Assembly (NCBI GenBank): GCA_022795445.1
Contig: JAAWGR010000007.1
Span: forward strand, 1-64,000
Source: Oscillibacter sp.
GTDB lineage: Bacteria; Bacillota; Clostridia; Oscillospirales; Oscillospiraceae
DNA: 64,000 nt
Reading direction: 5' to 3'
The notes under the pieces were generated by a model, which saw only the letters and a list, made by a program, of their open reading frames with translations, was not told where the DNA came from and made no database searches. The translations under genes were made by a program, and so were the position numbers. Of this stretch, positions 40,673 to 50,700 are shown in pieces (position 1 is the stretch's first letter; each line of letters starts with the position of its first letter).

Positions 40673-40716
40673 GAAGAACAGCCACAGCAATCCGAACGGA
40701 TGCAGGACTGTTCTTC
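40673..40716 (+). terminator. Terminator after the 93-residue gene
   Basis: GAAGAACAG / CTGTTCTTC outer stem and ATCCG AA CGGAT inner hairpin. Confidence 0.6.
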
Positions 40717-40972
40717 ATACTAACCCTTGGAAGCTAGTGTCTTTACTATAGCAAAAAGTGAAAAGGAAATCAAGAGTTTTTCTGAAAAAATAAGAAATTG
40801 TTGAAATTGCTGAGATTAATAGAAAAAGTCTGTCTATTTTTGCTGGAGCAGGAGGGAAAGGGATGGTTTGCGGCTTGATGAGATTTGGCTTTTCCACCGG
40901 TGTTTTGACCTCCTGCACGGGGAAGCAAAGGATGAAAGGAAAAGAGCGGGGGGTTTGGAGAGGGGGAAAACA

Positions 40973-42028
40973 GTGGTTCCATATATTCTGCTGATCGGCA
41001 CAGGCCTGGCGGGCGGGCCGCTGCTGGCTAAGCGTCCGGGCGCCAGGCGGGCGTATCTGCTGGCGTCCGGCATGGCCTGCTGGCTTGTGGCGTCGCTCCG
41101 ATATGTGACGGGGTTTGATTACCGGTCCTATGAGGACATTTTTCAAGGGATAGCTGCGGGGGGCTTGGCGGAAGCGGGCCGGATAGAATCCGGATTTGCC
41201 GTCCTGAATTGGGCGGTCGCCCGCCTGGGAGGGGATTACCGGGTGTTCCTGTTTGTGTTTCATCTTCTCCTCACGGCGCTGGTGTTTGCGTGGATCGGAC
41301 GCTATTCTCCGTTGCCTTGGCTGAGCGTTTACCTGTTTTTGACGCTTCCGTATTTTGCGATGAGCATGAACCTTCTGCGCCAGGCGCTGGCCGCGGCAAT
41401 CGGCTTGTGGGCGTATCCCTTCCTGAAGGCCCGGCGGTTCCCGCCTTACTGCGGCGTGGTATTGCTTGCGTCCCTGTTTCACCGGACGGTTTTGATCATG
41501 CTCCCGCTCTATTTCCTCCTCAACCTGCGCGTTTCTAAGCGCCATTACGGGGCGGCGGCCTTGCTTGCCGGGGCCGCCTATTTCCTGGCAGACCCTTTAA
41601 TGCAGGTGTTTTTCTCTGCTTTTCCGCGGTACGAGAGCTATACGGCAAGCCGGTATTGGCAGGGCAACGGCTTCCGGTATCTTCTGTTCCCCCTGGGGCT
41701 TGCGCTGTTCGCCGTGCCGCTGATGCGCCGGGCGGCCCGGAGCCCCGGGGAATCGCCCGTCCTGGCCAATAGTATGTTTTATTCCCTGCTCATGCAGGTT
41801 TTTATTACGCAGCATTTTATTTTGGAGCGCCTGTCCGTTTATGTTGCGGTATTCTCCCTTCTGGCGTTGCCGGAGGCCGCCCGCCTGCCGGGGCGGCGGT
41901 TTTCCCCAAAAGCCCGAACGGCTCTGCTGCTGGCCTGGACCTTTGCCTATTTTCTGTTCGCGGCATGGGACGGCTTCCATGGGGCGTATCCGTATCACGG
42001 CGTTTGGAGCCGGGCCCTTTCCCCCTGA
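40973..42028 (+). CDS. EpsG-family polysaccharide polymerase-like membrane protein
   Basis: A 351-residue polytopic protein with about ten hydrophobic segments. ASLRYVTGFDYRSYEDIFQG at the start, LPYFAMSMNLLRQALAAAIG in the middle and LFHRTVLIMLPLYFLLNLRV are the usual EpsG landmarks (the N-LRQ motif). It probably polymerises or helps export an exopolysaccharide, as EpsG/Wzy relatives do. GTG 40973 is preferred over an ATG at 40868 because GGAGAGGGGGAAAACA precedes it and the upstream residues are not membrane-like. It is a single gene with a terminator at 42054, apart from the main glycan cluster. Confidence 0.8.
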   Translation: MVPYILLIGTGLAGGPLLAKRPGARRAYLLASGMACWLVASLRYVTGFDYRSYEDIFQGIAAGGLAEAGRIESGFAVLNWAVARLGGDYRVFLFVFHLLLTALVFAWIGRYSPLPWLSVYLFLTLPYFAMSMNLLRQALAAAIGLWAYPFLKARRFPPYCGVVLLASLFHRTVLIMLPLYFLLNLRVSKRHYGAAALLAGAAYFLADPLMQVFFSAFPRYESYTASRYWQGNGFRYLLFPLGLALFAVPLMRRAARSPGESPVLANSMFYSLLMQVFITQHFILERLSVYVAVFSLLALPEAARLPGRRFSPKARTALLLAWTFAYFLFAAWDGFHGAYPYHGVWSRALSP

Positions 42029-42053
42029 CGGACGCCGGAAACGAAGAAAACAA

Positions 42054-42085
42054 AGACGGCCGGGGAGCGGTTTCCTCGGCCGTCT
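42054..42085. terminator. Terminator after the EpsG-like gene
   Basis: AGACGGCCG / CGGCCGTCT perfect 9-bp stem, 14-base loop, moderate T content after. Confidence 0.6.
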
Positions 42086-42159
42086 GCTGATTTCACAGAT
42101 ACAAGCGCTGACATTTTACGATATAGGATAACGGATTTTCCCTCCCGCAAAGGAATCGG

Positions 42160-42735
42160 TTATGCCTTGCTTACGACAAACGTAGGGGTGACGGTAAACG
42201 AGCTGTCCTCCGGGACGGCGGCGCCCAGCGTGCCGGTGACATAAAGGACGGAACTGCCGTAGGGGTTCAGGTTGGCGATGTTCAGAGACTGGTCCGTATT
42301 GGCAAGGAGCCATTTGGTCTGCTCCAGAGAGGTGGGCATCTGGTTCGCAATCGTTTCTGCCTGGAAGCCGATGGCGACCTGATTGCTGCCGACATTTTGG
42401 CTGCTGCCCCAGGTTGTACCTTTGAGGCCGCCCAGATCCACCTTGGTATAAACGACGTCCACCCGGACGGGAACGCTGGAGTGGCTGGTCATGGTGATGC
42501 GGGGAGAAACCACCTTGTTTTCCCCGGCAATGGAGCGGCTAATGTGAAACGGGACGTAAGAGGGCACGGTGACGGACATCACCGTCGGCTCGATTTCACC
42601 CACCATCAGCACCTCGCTGGAGGAGCCGATGGGAATGCTTTTGTCCTGGTAGCTGCCGACGGCGGCGGCGCCGGCGGTAGACAGGGCCGCCATAAGGATG
42701 GCGGCGAAAAGGCTGAATAGTCTGGTTCTTTTCAT
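42160..42735 (-). CDS. Secreted protein of unknown function
   Basis: 191 residues with a signal peptide (KRTRLFSLFAAILMAALST, cleavage near AGAAAVG). The mature part is beta-rich: IPIGSSSEVLMVGEIEPTVM, VTVPSYVPFHISRS, SPRITMTSHSSVPVRVDVVY, STFTV-type end. The pattern is like WxL/spore-coat or pilus-like surface proteins, but no WxL motif is seen. ATG at 42735 has AGAAAGGAGCTTCTCC. Likely cotranscribed with the membrane protein upstream (50-bp gap). Function not assignable. Confidence 0.65.
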   Translation of the reverse strand: MKRTRLFSLFAAILMAALSTAGAAAVGSYQDKSIPIGSSSEVLMVGEIEPTVMSVTVPSYVPFHISRSIAGENKVVSPRITMTSHSSVPVRVDVVYTKVDLGGLKGTTWGSSQNVGSNQVAIGFQAETIANQMPTSLEQTKWLLANTDQSLNIANLNPYGSSVLYVTGTLGAAVPEDSSFTVTPTFVVSKA

Positions 42736-42785
42736 GGAGAAGCTCCTTTCTCTGTCCGGCTGCATCTGTGAAGGAGGGGCGGGGA

Positions 42786-43298
42786 TCAGGTAAGCACGGA
42801 AATCGTGATGTTTGCCCCCACCTGGCCGATGTAGGAGTGATCGTCCTCCCGGTACGCTTTGAAATAGGCGGTTGCGGCGTAGCTGCCCGGTTCCAGGGTT
42901 TTATCCAGGCGGGTGTTTTCGATGTAGGAACCGGCGGGGATGGCTTTCGACTGATAGAGCAGCTCCTGGGTTTCATCCATGTAGATTTCCACCACAAGGA
43001 GCTTTGCATTATTGGCCGGGTTTTCCAGCATCAGATTCCCTTCCGCGCCGCCGGTTTCAAAAACGGGGCTGGTGTTAATGGAGAAGGAAATCATGCTTTC
43101 GTCCAGCTGCTGCTGCAATTCGGCCTGCCGCTGGGCGAGGTCGACGCCTGGGAGGACGCCCATGGTGGCGTTGTCGGCCAGCTCCAGCGTCTGTCCGGCG
43201 TCCCGCAGGGCCAGGAAGATGCCCACGCCAGCCAGCAGGCACAGGGCGCAGGCGGGGAAAATCCATTTTTTCCACTTGCTGCGAACGGCTGCGTTCAT
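42786..43298 (-). CDS. Membrane-anchored extracellular protein of unknown function
   Basis: 170 residues: basic N-terminus NAAVRSKWKKW, one helix IFPACALCLLAGVGIFLAL, then a coiled stretch AQRQAELQQQLDESM and a beta-sandwich-like domain (KLLVVEIYMDETQELLYQSK, GSYAATAYFKAYREDDHSYI). Single-pass with the C-terminus outside is likely. ATG at 43298 has AGAGGTTATGCAT. It is followed by the secreted protein, so the two may act together at the surface. Family not recognised. Confidence 0.6.
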   Translation of the reverse strand: MNAAVRSKWKKWIFPACALCLLAGVGIFLALRDAGQTLELADNATMGVLPGVDLAQRQAELQQQLDESMISFSINTSPVFETGGAEGNLMLENPANNAKLLVVEIYMDETQELLYQSKAIPAGSYIENTRLDKTLEPGSYAATAYFKAYREDDHSYIGQVGANITISVLT

Positions 43299-43500
43299 AT
43301 GCATAACCTCTTTTCGAATGTTGGATTGGAAGCCGCGGGGACAGGCGGACGGCCTTTTACGGCAGGGTTCACGCTTTTTCGACGGTTCCTGACGGCAGTA
43401 TACTCCAGGGGCGTTGTAGAAAACGGTCGGTTTTTGTCGGAGGGCTGGAAAAATTTCCTGCCTCCGGCCTCGCGGGGAAGGACTGGGATACAGCGGCGCG

Positions 43501-43533
43501 GAAAAAGAAAAGCACGCCGGAACGGCGTGCTTT
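43501..43533 (-). terminator. Terminator of the small SLH gene
   Basis: AAAGCACGCC / GGCGTGCTTT perfect 10-bp stem; on the minus strand TCTTTTTC follows. Confidence 0.85.
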
Positions 43534-43546
43534 CGGGCGTAGTATA

Positions 43547-44159
43547 TTATTGGACCGGCCAGTAATCGACCGTAAAGGCCTTCAGCGCGTTCAAAGCCAG
43601 TTGGCAGGCGGTCTCACGGTCGATGGGGGTGTTCCCATCCAGCTCCACGCCCCGGTAGAGCCCGGCGGCCTCCCCGATGCGGAGCATGTTCCGGGTCCAG
43701 CCCTCGCCGGTGAAACCCTCCTGGGCACTGTCGTAGCCCAGCGCGCCCAGGAGCATTTTTGCAAAGGCGCAGCCGGTGAGGCTGCCGCCCGGGCGGAAAG
43801 AGCCGTCCGCGTAACCGCTGATGATGCCGGAATCCTTGCAGTATCCGATGACCGCGGCAAAGGTATGATCCGCCGGGACGTCGGGATAAGGGCTTTCCGC
43901 GGCGGGGAGGCTTTTGGCGGCGTCGCTGCCCAGCAGGAGGGAGACGATGATTTTGGCCGCCGCCCCGGCTGAGGCCGTCGCGGGGACGGAAGGTCTGGTC
44001 GGCGTAGCCAGTGACGATGCCCAACCGGTTTAAAACGGACACTGCTTCCTGATATTGAACGGCGTCTTTGTCGGTAAAGTCTTCAAACTCCACGGCCTGG
44101 GCCGCAGGCAGGGAAAGTGCAAGGCCGAGTGCCAGGGCGAGGGATACCAACGTTTTCAT
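43547..44159 (-). pseudogene. Small SLH-domain protein, frameshifted
   Basis: Signal peptide KTLVSLALALGLALSLPAAQ, then SLH modules: EFEDFTDKDAVQYQEAVSVL, GIVTGYADQTFRPRDGLS, and after a frameshift near 43970 GYADGSFRPGGSLTGCAFAK and LALNALKAFTVDYWPVQ. About 200 residues, that is, three SLH modules and nothing else, similar to the N-terminal third of the protein at 14594. ATG at 44159 has GAGAGGAATTGCAT. The shift lies in a GC-rich CCGGGGCGGCGG run and may be a sequencing slip. It would be a wall-binding adaptor. Confidence 0.7.
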
Positions 44160-44191
44160 ATGCAATTCCTCTCGGCACCAGTAGATACGGC

Positions 44192-45719
44192 TCAGCGGGC
44201 CGGTTCTGCAAACAGGTTCTTCAGCATCTGGGCGGCCTGGGCCCGGATGATGGGGTCCTCCGGCCCGAACAGGCCGTTGAGATAGCCGGTGACGACGCCC
44301 TTTTCCGGCGCCTCCCCCGCCGGAGCCGCCGGAGGAAACGGGGGCTTATCCGGGTCTGGGTCCGGGGGAGGGGTTTCGCCGGGGCCTGTGACGGTTAGTT
44401 CACTGACGAAAGTTTTGCCGTCTTTTTCCAAAAGCCCATAAGTGGTGAATGTAAGTCCGTCCAGATCGTACATATAGGAACCAACGGTATACTCGGCGCT
44501 GATGCACTGATCGTCTTGCAGCTTCGCAATCGGTTCCTTGAACGCCGCGATGGATGCGGCGCTGTAATTTCCGCCTCCGTCGGGACTCAGCGTAATCGTC
44601 GCGTTCCCGTCTTTCACCGTGATGTTGAGCCTGGCGTTTGTTCCCATAGCCAGCCGCTGCGGGATTAAAGAACAGCGAGCCGGCGGTCAGATTCATCGTC
44701 CCGCCGGCTGGTCGGCGCAGAATTCAGAGACGGTCAGGACGCTGCCCGCTCCCGTGACAAGGACCAGGCCGTCATGCCCGGCGCTTCCGCCGATGCCAAG
44801 CGTCTCATTGATTATAGCATTTGCGCCGCCCCGGATAATGGCAAGGTCGTTCTCCGTGCCAGTGTTGACGCGCCCCTCCACGATCAAGGCCTCGCCGCCG
44901 TCAAAAATCAGCTGGCAGGGGTAGCTGCCGCTGGACTCGGGAAAGCCAATGCTGCCCGTAATGACGGTCGGACTAGTCGGCGTGATCTGGATGACGTTTT
45001 CAGCGCCTTTATCATTGTAGGGATCGGGAACAGGAAGGTTCAGATTGCCGCTTATGTAGTCCTCCAGGGGCCATACGGCCTTTTTTCCACCAGGACGGAA
45101 CAGGCTGCCGTGCTTGTCTCATGATTGCCGTCCGCAGGCAGAACGGCGGTGAAAACGTAAGTCGCGGGAGCGCCGTCCGTCAATTCAACGGACCACTTCC
45201 CGTCCCCTCCCAGAGACGTCAGGGCCCGGTCCGCGCCGTTCACTTGGCAGGCGACCTCTGCGCCGCAGTCCACCAGTGACAGGGAGACGTTTACAGTCTC
45301 CCCCTTGTTTGCCGATGGGACGGAGGGAGTGAGCGTCAGGATGGGGCCGGGGGCCTTTTTGACGGTGAATTCCAGTTCCAGGCATCCGGCACGGCGTATG
45401 CCGGTAATACCCCACATTGACGGGAGCACCGTCCAGAGGCCCGGAGGGTTCTTCCGGATAGGCATAGGCGTAGGTATAAACCAGCTGGTCTAAGGGATAA
45501 TCCCTGTCCTCGCTGGCGGCCGTGACGGTTCCGGTATAGCCCGGGTGCGGGCTGCCGGAATAGACGGCGTCCTGCGCGGAAATACCGTCGATGGTTACGG
45601 TTTTTTTGCTGGCCGCCGGAGAGGAGGATTCTTCATCCGGGGCGGCATGGGCCGCGGTTTCCCCGGCCTTTTCTGATTCTGCGTGTCCTTCTGCGGAAGA
45701 ATGGGGGAGACGATTCCTT
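44192..45719 (-). pseudogene. Large surface protein remnant, 5'-truncated and frameshifted
   Basis: Fragments read as an exported multi-domain protein: SSAEGHAESEKAGETAAHAA, SKKTVTIDGISAQDAVYSGS, PGPILTLTPSVPSANKGETV (Ig-like fold), ATYVFTAVLPADGNHETSTA, then beta-helix or adhesin-like TDNLAIIRGGANAIINETLG, and near the C-terminus SLH-like GVVTGYLNGLFGPEDPIIRA. At least three frameshifts occur (about 45400, 45050 and 44690). No start codon or signal peptide is found; the frame opens just inside a promoter-like element at 45720. The 5' end appears lost next to the broken integrase. Confidence 0.55.
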
Positions 45720-45728
45720 ATTATAGCA
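45720..45728 (-). promoter_or_regulatory. Extended -10 promoter element
   Basis: TGCTATAAT on the minus strand, with a T-rich spacer but no good -35. It points into the truncated surface gene. Confidence 0.4.
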
Positions 45729-45765
45729 TAGAAAAAGACGTTTGGAATCGGAGTTCAGTGGCCGC

Positions 45766-46628
45766 TTAGTCATCACGATCACAGCCCTTTAGAGAGGCCA
45801 GATAGATCCGCGTCACACTGTCCCGGCCATGGCCCAGGAGCTTAGCAACGTCCTTCCGGGTCTCATAGGGAGACTTGCCGCCTTGGACAGAACTGTTCCG
45901 CCGCGTAGGTGTGACGGAGGCTGTGGAAGGTTATGGGCCCCAGGGACGGCTCACCCAAATGAATGCCTGGAGCACCTTGATGGCCTCATGTGTTTCCTGC
46001 CCATCGGGAACAAAGAGCTTGTGGCCGCGGGTGGTCTGGGTCAGGTGCCGCTGAAGCCGCTCGATTAGAACGGGAACCAGCGGAACAGTACAAACCAGCC
46101 CGCCTTTGCCTTTAATGGTGAGTGTCTTTTCTCTGATCGCTTTTGCCGCCGTTGCGGTATCAATGCGGAAGCATTCATGAATCCGCAGCCCGGCGTAACG
46201 CCTCAGATACAAGATCGTAACATAGTCCTCCCGGCCGAGTTCAAGCGCCTGTGTCCGCAGCCGCTCGAACTCGGCCTCGTTCTAGGTCCGGTCAACATCA
46301 CCGAAGGTCCGGCACTCCAGGTCCAGATCCCGGTTCTACGGCAGTTCATACTGGGCATTGGGAATGAGATCATGGAAAAGCGGATGGCCGAAAGCTCGGT
46401 CTTGATGGTGGAGGCAGATTTCCCGCTCTCCTGAAGATGCGTCACATATGCATAAATATGCTTCGGTCCAATGTTCGCAAGCCGCTCTAAGCGATAGACT
46501 TCCGCAAGAAAGCGGCAGAAGCGAAGCATGGCTTCGTAGAACCGGGCGCGGGTTTTATAGCTGCCCTGCCGGTTGTGGCGGTGGAGCTTCGCAGCCTGAT
46601 CCAGCAGATTGCGGTAATGATTCGACAT
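45766..46628 (-). pseudogene. Tyrosine recombinase/integrase, broken
   Basis: N-terminal SAM-like part SNHYRNLLDQAAKLHRHNRQ, FYEAMLRFCRFLAEVYRLER, HIYAYVTHLQESGKSASTIK. The catalytic part is split over frames: YLRRYAGLRIHECFRIDT (first Arg), TFHSLRHTYAAEQ (H-x-x-R), VAKLLGHGRDSVTRIYLASL (His and the Tyr nucleophile). All catalytic residues are present, but three or more shifts (about 46350, 46215, 45945 and 45870) separate them. ATG 46628 follows AAAGGATGTACTT. It has no arm-type N-terminal domain. A relic of an integrated element; attachment sites were not recognised. Confidence 0.75.
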
Positions 46629-46848
46629 AAGTACATCCTTTCTTTTTTCAAAAAAGGACGCAGTTTGTCCATTGGCGCCGTCCAGCCGTTTCCGGCCCTT
46701 TTCCGCCGGACCTTCCAGGCCACGACCGCACCGGTGGGCGAAAATTCTTTGGAATCAACGGGTTTTATGGCTTGTGAGCAGCCGAGTTAGCTGGTCTGTC
46801 TCTGTTGTAAAAACGTTCAGTAAGTTCACCGCATAGCCGCTCAAAAGC

Positions 46849-46930
46849 GACGGGGAGGAAAGGTCCCGCAGCAGACGCGAAGCCTTGGGCAAGGCGCGGA
46901 CGAAAGTCCGCCTGCGTCCATGGTCCCGTC
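46849..46930 (+). ncRNA. Possible structured RNA (three-way junction)
   Basis: Nested complementary arms: GACGGG 46849 with CCCGTC 46925; inside, GACGC 46874 with GCGTC 46914; enclosed hairpins GCCTT-GGGC-AAGGC and GCGGAC-GAAA-GTCCGC, the latter with a GNRA loop on the plus strand. No gene is recognised from 46640 to 47630. No promoter was identified, so this is a weak call. Confidence 0.3.
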
Positions 46931-47133
46931 CCGGCAGAAGGACGGCAAACGGTGGAAGGAAGCTCCGCTCTGTCGGAAGCGGAACTGGCCGGCAGTCTGG
47001 TCCGGCCTGGGAATAGAATATCTTTTCATCTGACTTTGCATAAAGCTTTCTCCTTTCCTTTGCCCTTGGCGGACGGGAATGACTGGTTCCTTTCCGTTGC
47101 GCGGTGCGCCGGACGTTGTTTGATTTTGGACGC

Positions 47134-47171
47134 AAAAAAAGCTCGAGAACGAAAATCAATTCTCGTTCTCG
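47134..47171 (-). terminator. Intrinsic terminator, minus strand
   Basis: CGAGAACGA / TCGTTCTCG stem; on the minus strand AGC and seven T follow. No gene on that strand was recognised upstream. Confidence 0.75.
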
Positions 47172-47333
47172 GGCGTAACAACGCCTTGATTCATTCCTGC
47201 AATTGGGGGCCTTCCGGCTCCTTCAGCATCTTTCAAAAATGGGAATACTGCGCCCTTTGTTTACGCCGTTTCCCCCCTGACTTACTCTGCCCTAATAATT
47301 AGAACCATTCTACTATCCTGGAAGCGGCTCTTC

Positions 47334-47354
47334 TAGGTGGAAAATTTCCACCTA
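47334..47354. promoter_or_regulatory. Perfect 10-bp palindrome
   Basis: TAGGTGGAAA A TTTCCACCTA in the non-coding stretch upstream of the CRISPR locus. Confidence 0.4.
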
Positions 47355-47629
47355 TGGACTCGCGTCGCCTGGAAATACGACCTTATTATACGGCTCCAAC
47401 TTCAGCCTGTCTAGGTAAAGTTTTGTCAACTGGAAAATCGGGGTCCTGTCTTCTGCGAGGCTCGCGTCCGCCCGGCCCGTTTTTGAAAAATCTCTTTTTC
47501 GAAAGAAGGGGCAGGCGCAGAGGTCCGTCCCTACGGGAGCAAATGCGTGGAGGGATATTCCTCCTGTTCCCGCGGCGCACTCCGCTGGGCATGAATATAC
47601 CGGGATTCGACAAAAATGCCGGGTCCCTC

Positions 47630-47658
47630 TTGACATTTGCTGCCTAGTAATATAAAAT
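47630..47658 (+). promoter_or_regulatory. Promoter of the tracrRNA
   Basis: TTGACA, 17 bp, TAAAAT; expected start near 47665. Confidence 0.8.
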
Positions 47659-47664
47659 AATTTT

Positions 47665-47760
47665 ATCTTGTACCACAACAAGAGATTTCAGGTTACTGCG
47701 ATCAGGCAGTATGCCGCGAAGCTCCACCCCAACCACGTTTTGTGGTTGGGGTGTCTTCGT
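47665..47760 (+). ncRNA. tracrRNA of the type II-C CRISPR system
   Basis: The stretch from 47671 (TACCACAACAAGAGATTTCA...) matches the plus-strand CRISPR repeat, so as RNA it pairs with minus-strand crRNA. Pairing covers almost the whole repeat. TACCACAACAAGAGA and TTCAGG are identical, the single C-to-T keeps a G-U pair, two bases form a bulge, and the lower stem ACT-GCGAT pairs through G-U wobbles. Next come a GGCA-GTA-TGCC nexus-like hairpin, a short GCGAAGC, and a 12-bp terminal hairpin CACCCCAACCAC / GTGGTTGGGGTG (47725-47753). It lies 35 bp upstream of cas9 on the same strand. Confidence 0.9.
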
Positions 47761-47794
47761 TTGGTGGGGAAATCATGAAAGAAGGGGGCGGAGT

Positions 47795-50700
47795 ATGCAG
47801 TATCGTTTGGGCCTGGATATAGGTATTGCATCCATTGGTTGGGCTGTTTTGCGGAATGACTCGAATGGAGAACCGTACAAGATTGAAGATCTGGGCGTGC
47901 GTATTTTTGATGGGGCGGAGAATCCGAAATCCGGCGCCAGTCTGGCACTGCCGCGCCGGGAGGCCCGTAGCGCACGCCGCCGCATCCGGCGCAAGCGGCA
48001 CCGGAAAGAGCGAATCAAAGGGCTGCTGGAAAAATGTGGCGTCATCACACAGAAAGAATTGGACAGCCTGCTGGCGGCTTCTGGTTTTGAGAATGATGTC
48101 TATACGCTGCGGGCGGAAGGGCTGGACCGCTTTTTGAAACCGGATGAGTGGGCCAGAGCACTGCTGCACCTGGCACAGCGGCGGGGATATCGCTCCAACA
48201 GCCTGGCAAACGCGGAAAAGGACCAGAGGAACGGGCTGGTAAAGGCGGCCCTTTCGGCCAATCAAGCACTCATGGACGCCAAGGGCTATCGTACCGCCGG
48301 CGAGATGTTCTGCCGGGACGAAGCCTTCCAAATCCTTGGGCCGGACGGCAGAATATGGCGCAGAACCCGGAACACGGCGGGAAGCTATTGTTTTACCATA
48401 ACCCGGGATATGGTGGAGGCGGAGGCCCATGCGCTGTTTAAGGCGCAGCGGCAGGCCGGGAATTCATTTGCAGGGGAAGAATTGGAAGAAGCCTACTGCG
48501 CCATCCTGCTTTCCCAACGGGACTTTGACGCCGGCCCCGGCGGATGCAGCCCCTTCCGGCAGGGCGACCGACGGGGAAGCTGTACCTTTGAACCGAAGGA
48601 ACTCCGGTCGTTTAAGGCGTGTTACACATTTGAATATTTCAAGCTGCTTCAGGATTTGAACCATATACGGATTCTCAAGGATGGACAGTCTCCCCGAAAG
48701 CCGACGGCGGAGGAGCGGGAGAGTCTGACCGCCCTTGCCATGAAAAAAGAAAACCTGCATTATGGACATTTGCGGAAGGAATTGGGGCTTTCGGAGGCGG
48801 AATACTTCAACACGGTGCGCTATGGGGAGGGGACGGCGGAGGCGTCGGAGAAAAAGACCAAATTCCAGGAAATGCAGTCCTACCATGAGCTGCGCAGGGC
48901 GCTGGACCGCATTGAAAAAGGATACGTCACGAAATTATCCCACGGCTTATTGGATGAAATTGCCGAAATCCTCAGCAAATATCAGTCGGATGCGCGGCGG
49001 ACAGAGGCCCTGCGCGAGCTGAAACTGGAGGATGCCGTCATAGAAGCCTTGCTGCCATTATCATTCCGCAAAACGGGCAGCCTTTCGCTGAAGGCTATGA
49101 AGAAAATGATTCCTCATTTGGAAAAGGGCGTCAACTACGACGAAGCCGCCCGGATTGTCTATGGAGATCACAGAGGGAACGGGAGCACCGTCCAGGAAAA
49201 AACGCTTTCCTTTAAAAAGATGCGGGAAAACGGCGCGCTGGATGCAATAACGAATCCGGTTGTGCTGCGGGCGATGTCTCAGACATGCAAGGTCGTCAAT
49301 GTGATTGTCCGCCGGTACGGTTCCCCTCAAGCCATTCATATAGAACTGGCCCGTGAAATGAGCCGGAGCTTTGCAGAACGAAAGAAAATGGACAGAACGT
49401 ATCGGGAGAACCAGGCCGCAAACCAGCGAATGATGGAGCAGATTCAAGAAATAAAGGGCCGACCTCCCGCCGGACAGGATCTTGTGAAATACAAGCTGTT
49501 TCAGGAACAAAATGAGATCTGTCTGTATTCCGGGACCAAGCTGGACGCTGCACGCCTGTTTGAGCCGGGATATGTGGAGATTGATCACATCATTCCGTAC
49601 AGTGTTTCTTTTGACGACCGATACTGCAACAAGGCCCTTGTGCTGTCTGCGGAAAACCGCCGGAAGGGGAACCGGCTTCCGCTGGAATACATGGTGGACG
49701 ACCCGGAGAAAAGGGATCGTTTTTGTACGCTTGTGGAAACGACTGTCCGGGATTACCGGAAGCGGCAGACGCTTTTGAAGCGGGCGCTGACAAAGGAGGA
49801 CCTTGAGGGATTCAAACAGCGGAATCTGACGGATACCCAGTATATTACACGGGCTGTTTACAACCTGCTGAGGGATTACCTGGAATTTGCGGAGGATTCC
49901 CCCTTTGCCAAAAAGCCCGTCCATGCCGTCAGCGGCGCGGTGACGGATTATATGCGGAAACGGCTGGGGCTGCGTAAAAACCGGGCGGACGGCGACCTGC
50001 ACCATGCGATGGATGCCGCAGTCGTGGCAGTGGTCACCGAGCGGATGATTCAGCGCATTTCCAATTATGCCAAGCGGCGGGAATGGGGATATGCCAGAGG
50101 GGGCGGCTATGCGGACCCGGAAACAGGAGCGCAATTGTCACCGATGGAGTTTGACGAGAAATATGCCCCAGTTTTCCCCGAACCTTGGCCGATGTTCCGC
50201 CGGGAGCTGGAAGCGCGTCTCTCTCCGGACCCGGATGCGGAGATTCGCGCATTGGGCCTGCCTCACTATGACCCGGAGACGATGATCCGCCCGGTGTTTG
50301 TATCCCGAATGCCGAGGCGCAAGGCCACCAACGCGGCGCATGAAGAGACAATCCGCAGCGGAAAGTGCCCAGGCTGTTCCATTGTGAAAACGGCACTGAC
50401 CGCTTTGAAGCTGGATAAAGATGGAGAAATTCCGGGCTACTATGAGCCGTCCAGCGACCGCCTGTTATATGAAGCGCTGCAAGCACGGCTGAAAGCCTTT
50501 GGGGGAGACGGCCAAAAAGCATTTGCCGAACCGTTCTACAAGCCGAAGCGGGACGGCACGCCGGGACCTTTGGTCAACAAAGTAAAAATCTATAGCAAAA
50601 GCAGCTTGAACGTAGCGGCTTGCGGCGGCGTAGCGAAGAACGGCGGCATGGTGCGGATTGACGTGTTCCATGTGGAAGGCGACGGGTATTACTTTGTGCC

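Noticed and set aside
42160-43298. WxL-domain protein pair
   Set aside because: Size and beta-rich pattern are similar, but I could not find the paired WxL motifs.
46849-46930. Identification as an IscB omega-RNA or HEARO element
   Set aside because: No IscB-like gene next to it and no recognised conserved core; only the secondary-structure pattern was kept.
46755-47159. 134-codon minus-strand open frame
   Set aside because: Runs through a terminator hairpin and a multi-stem element; no ribosome site and no familiar motif.
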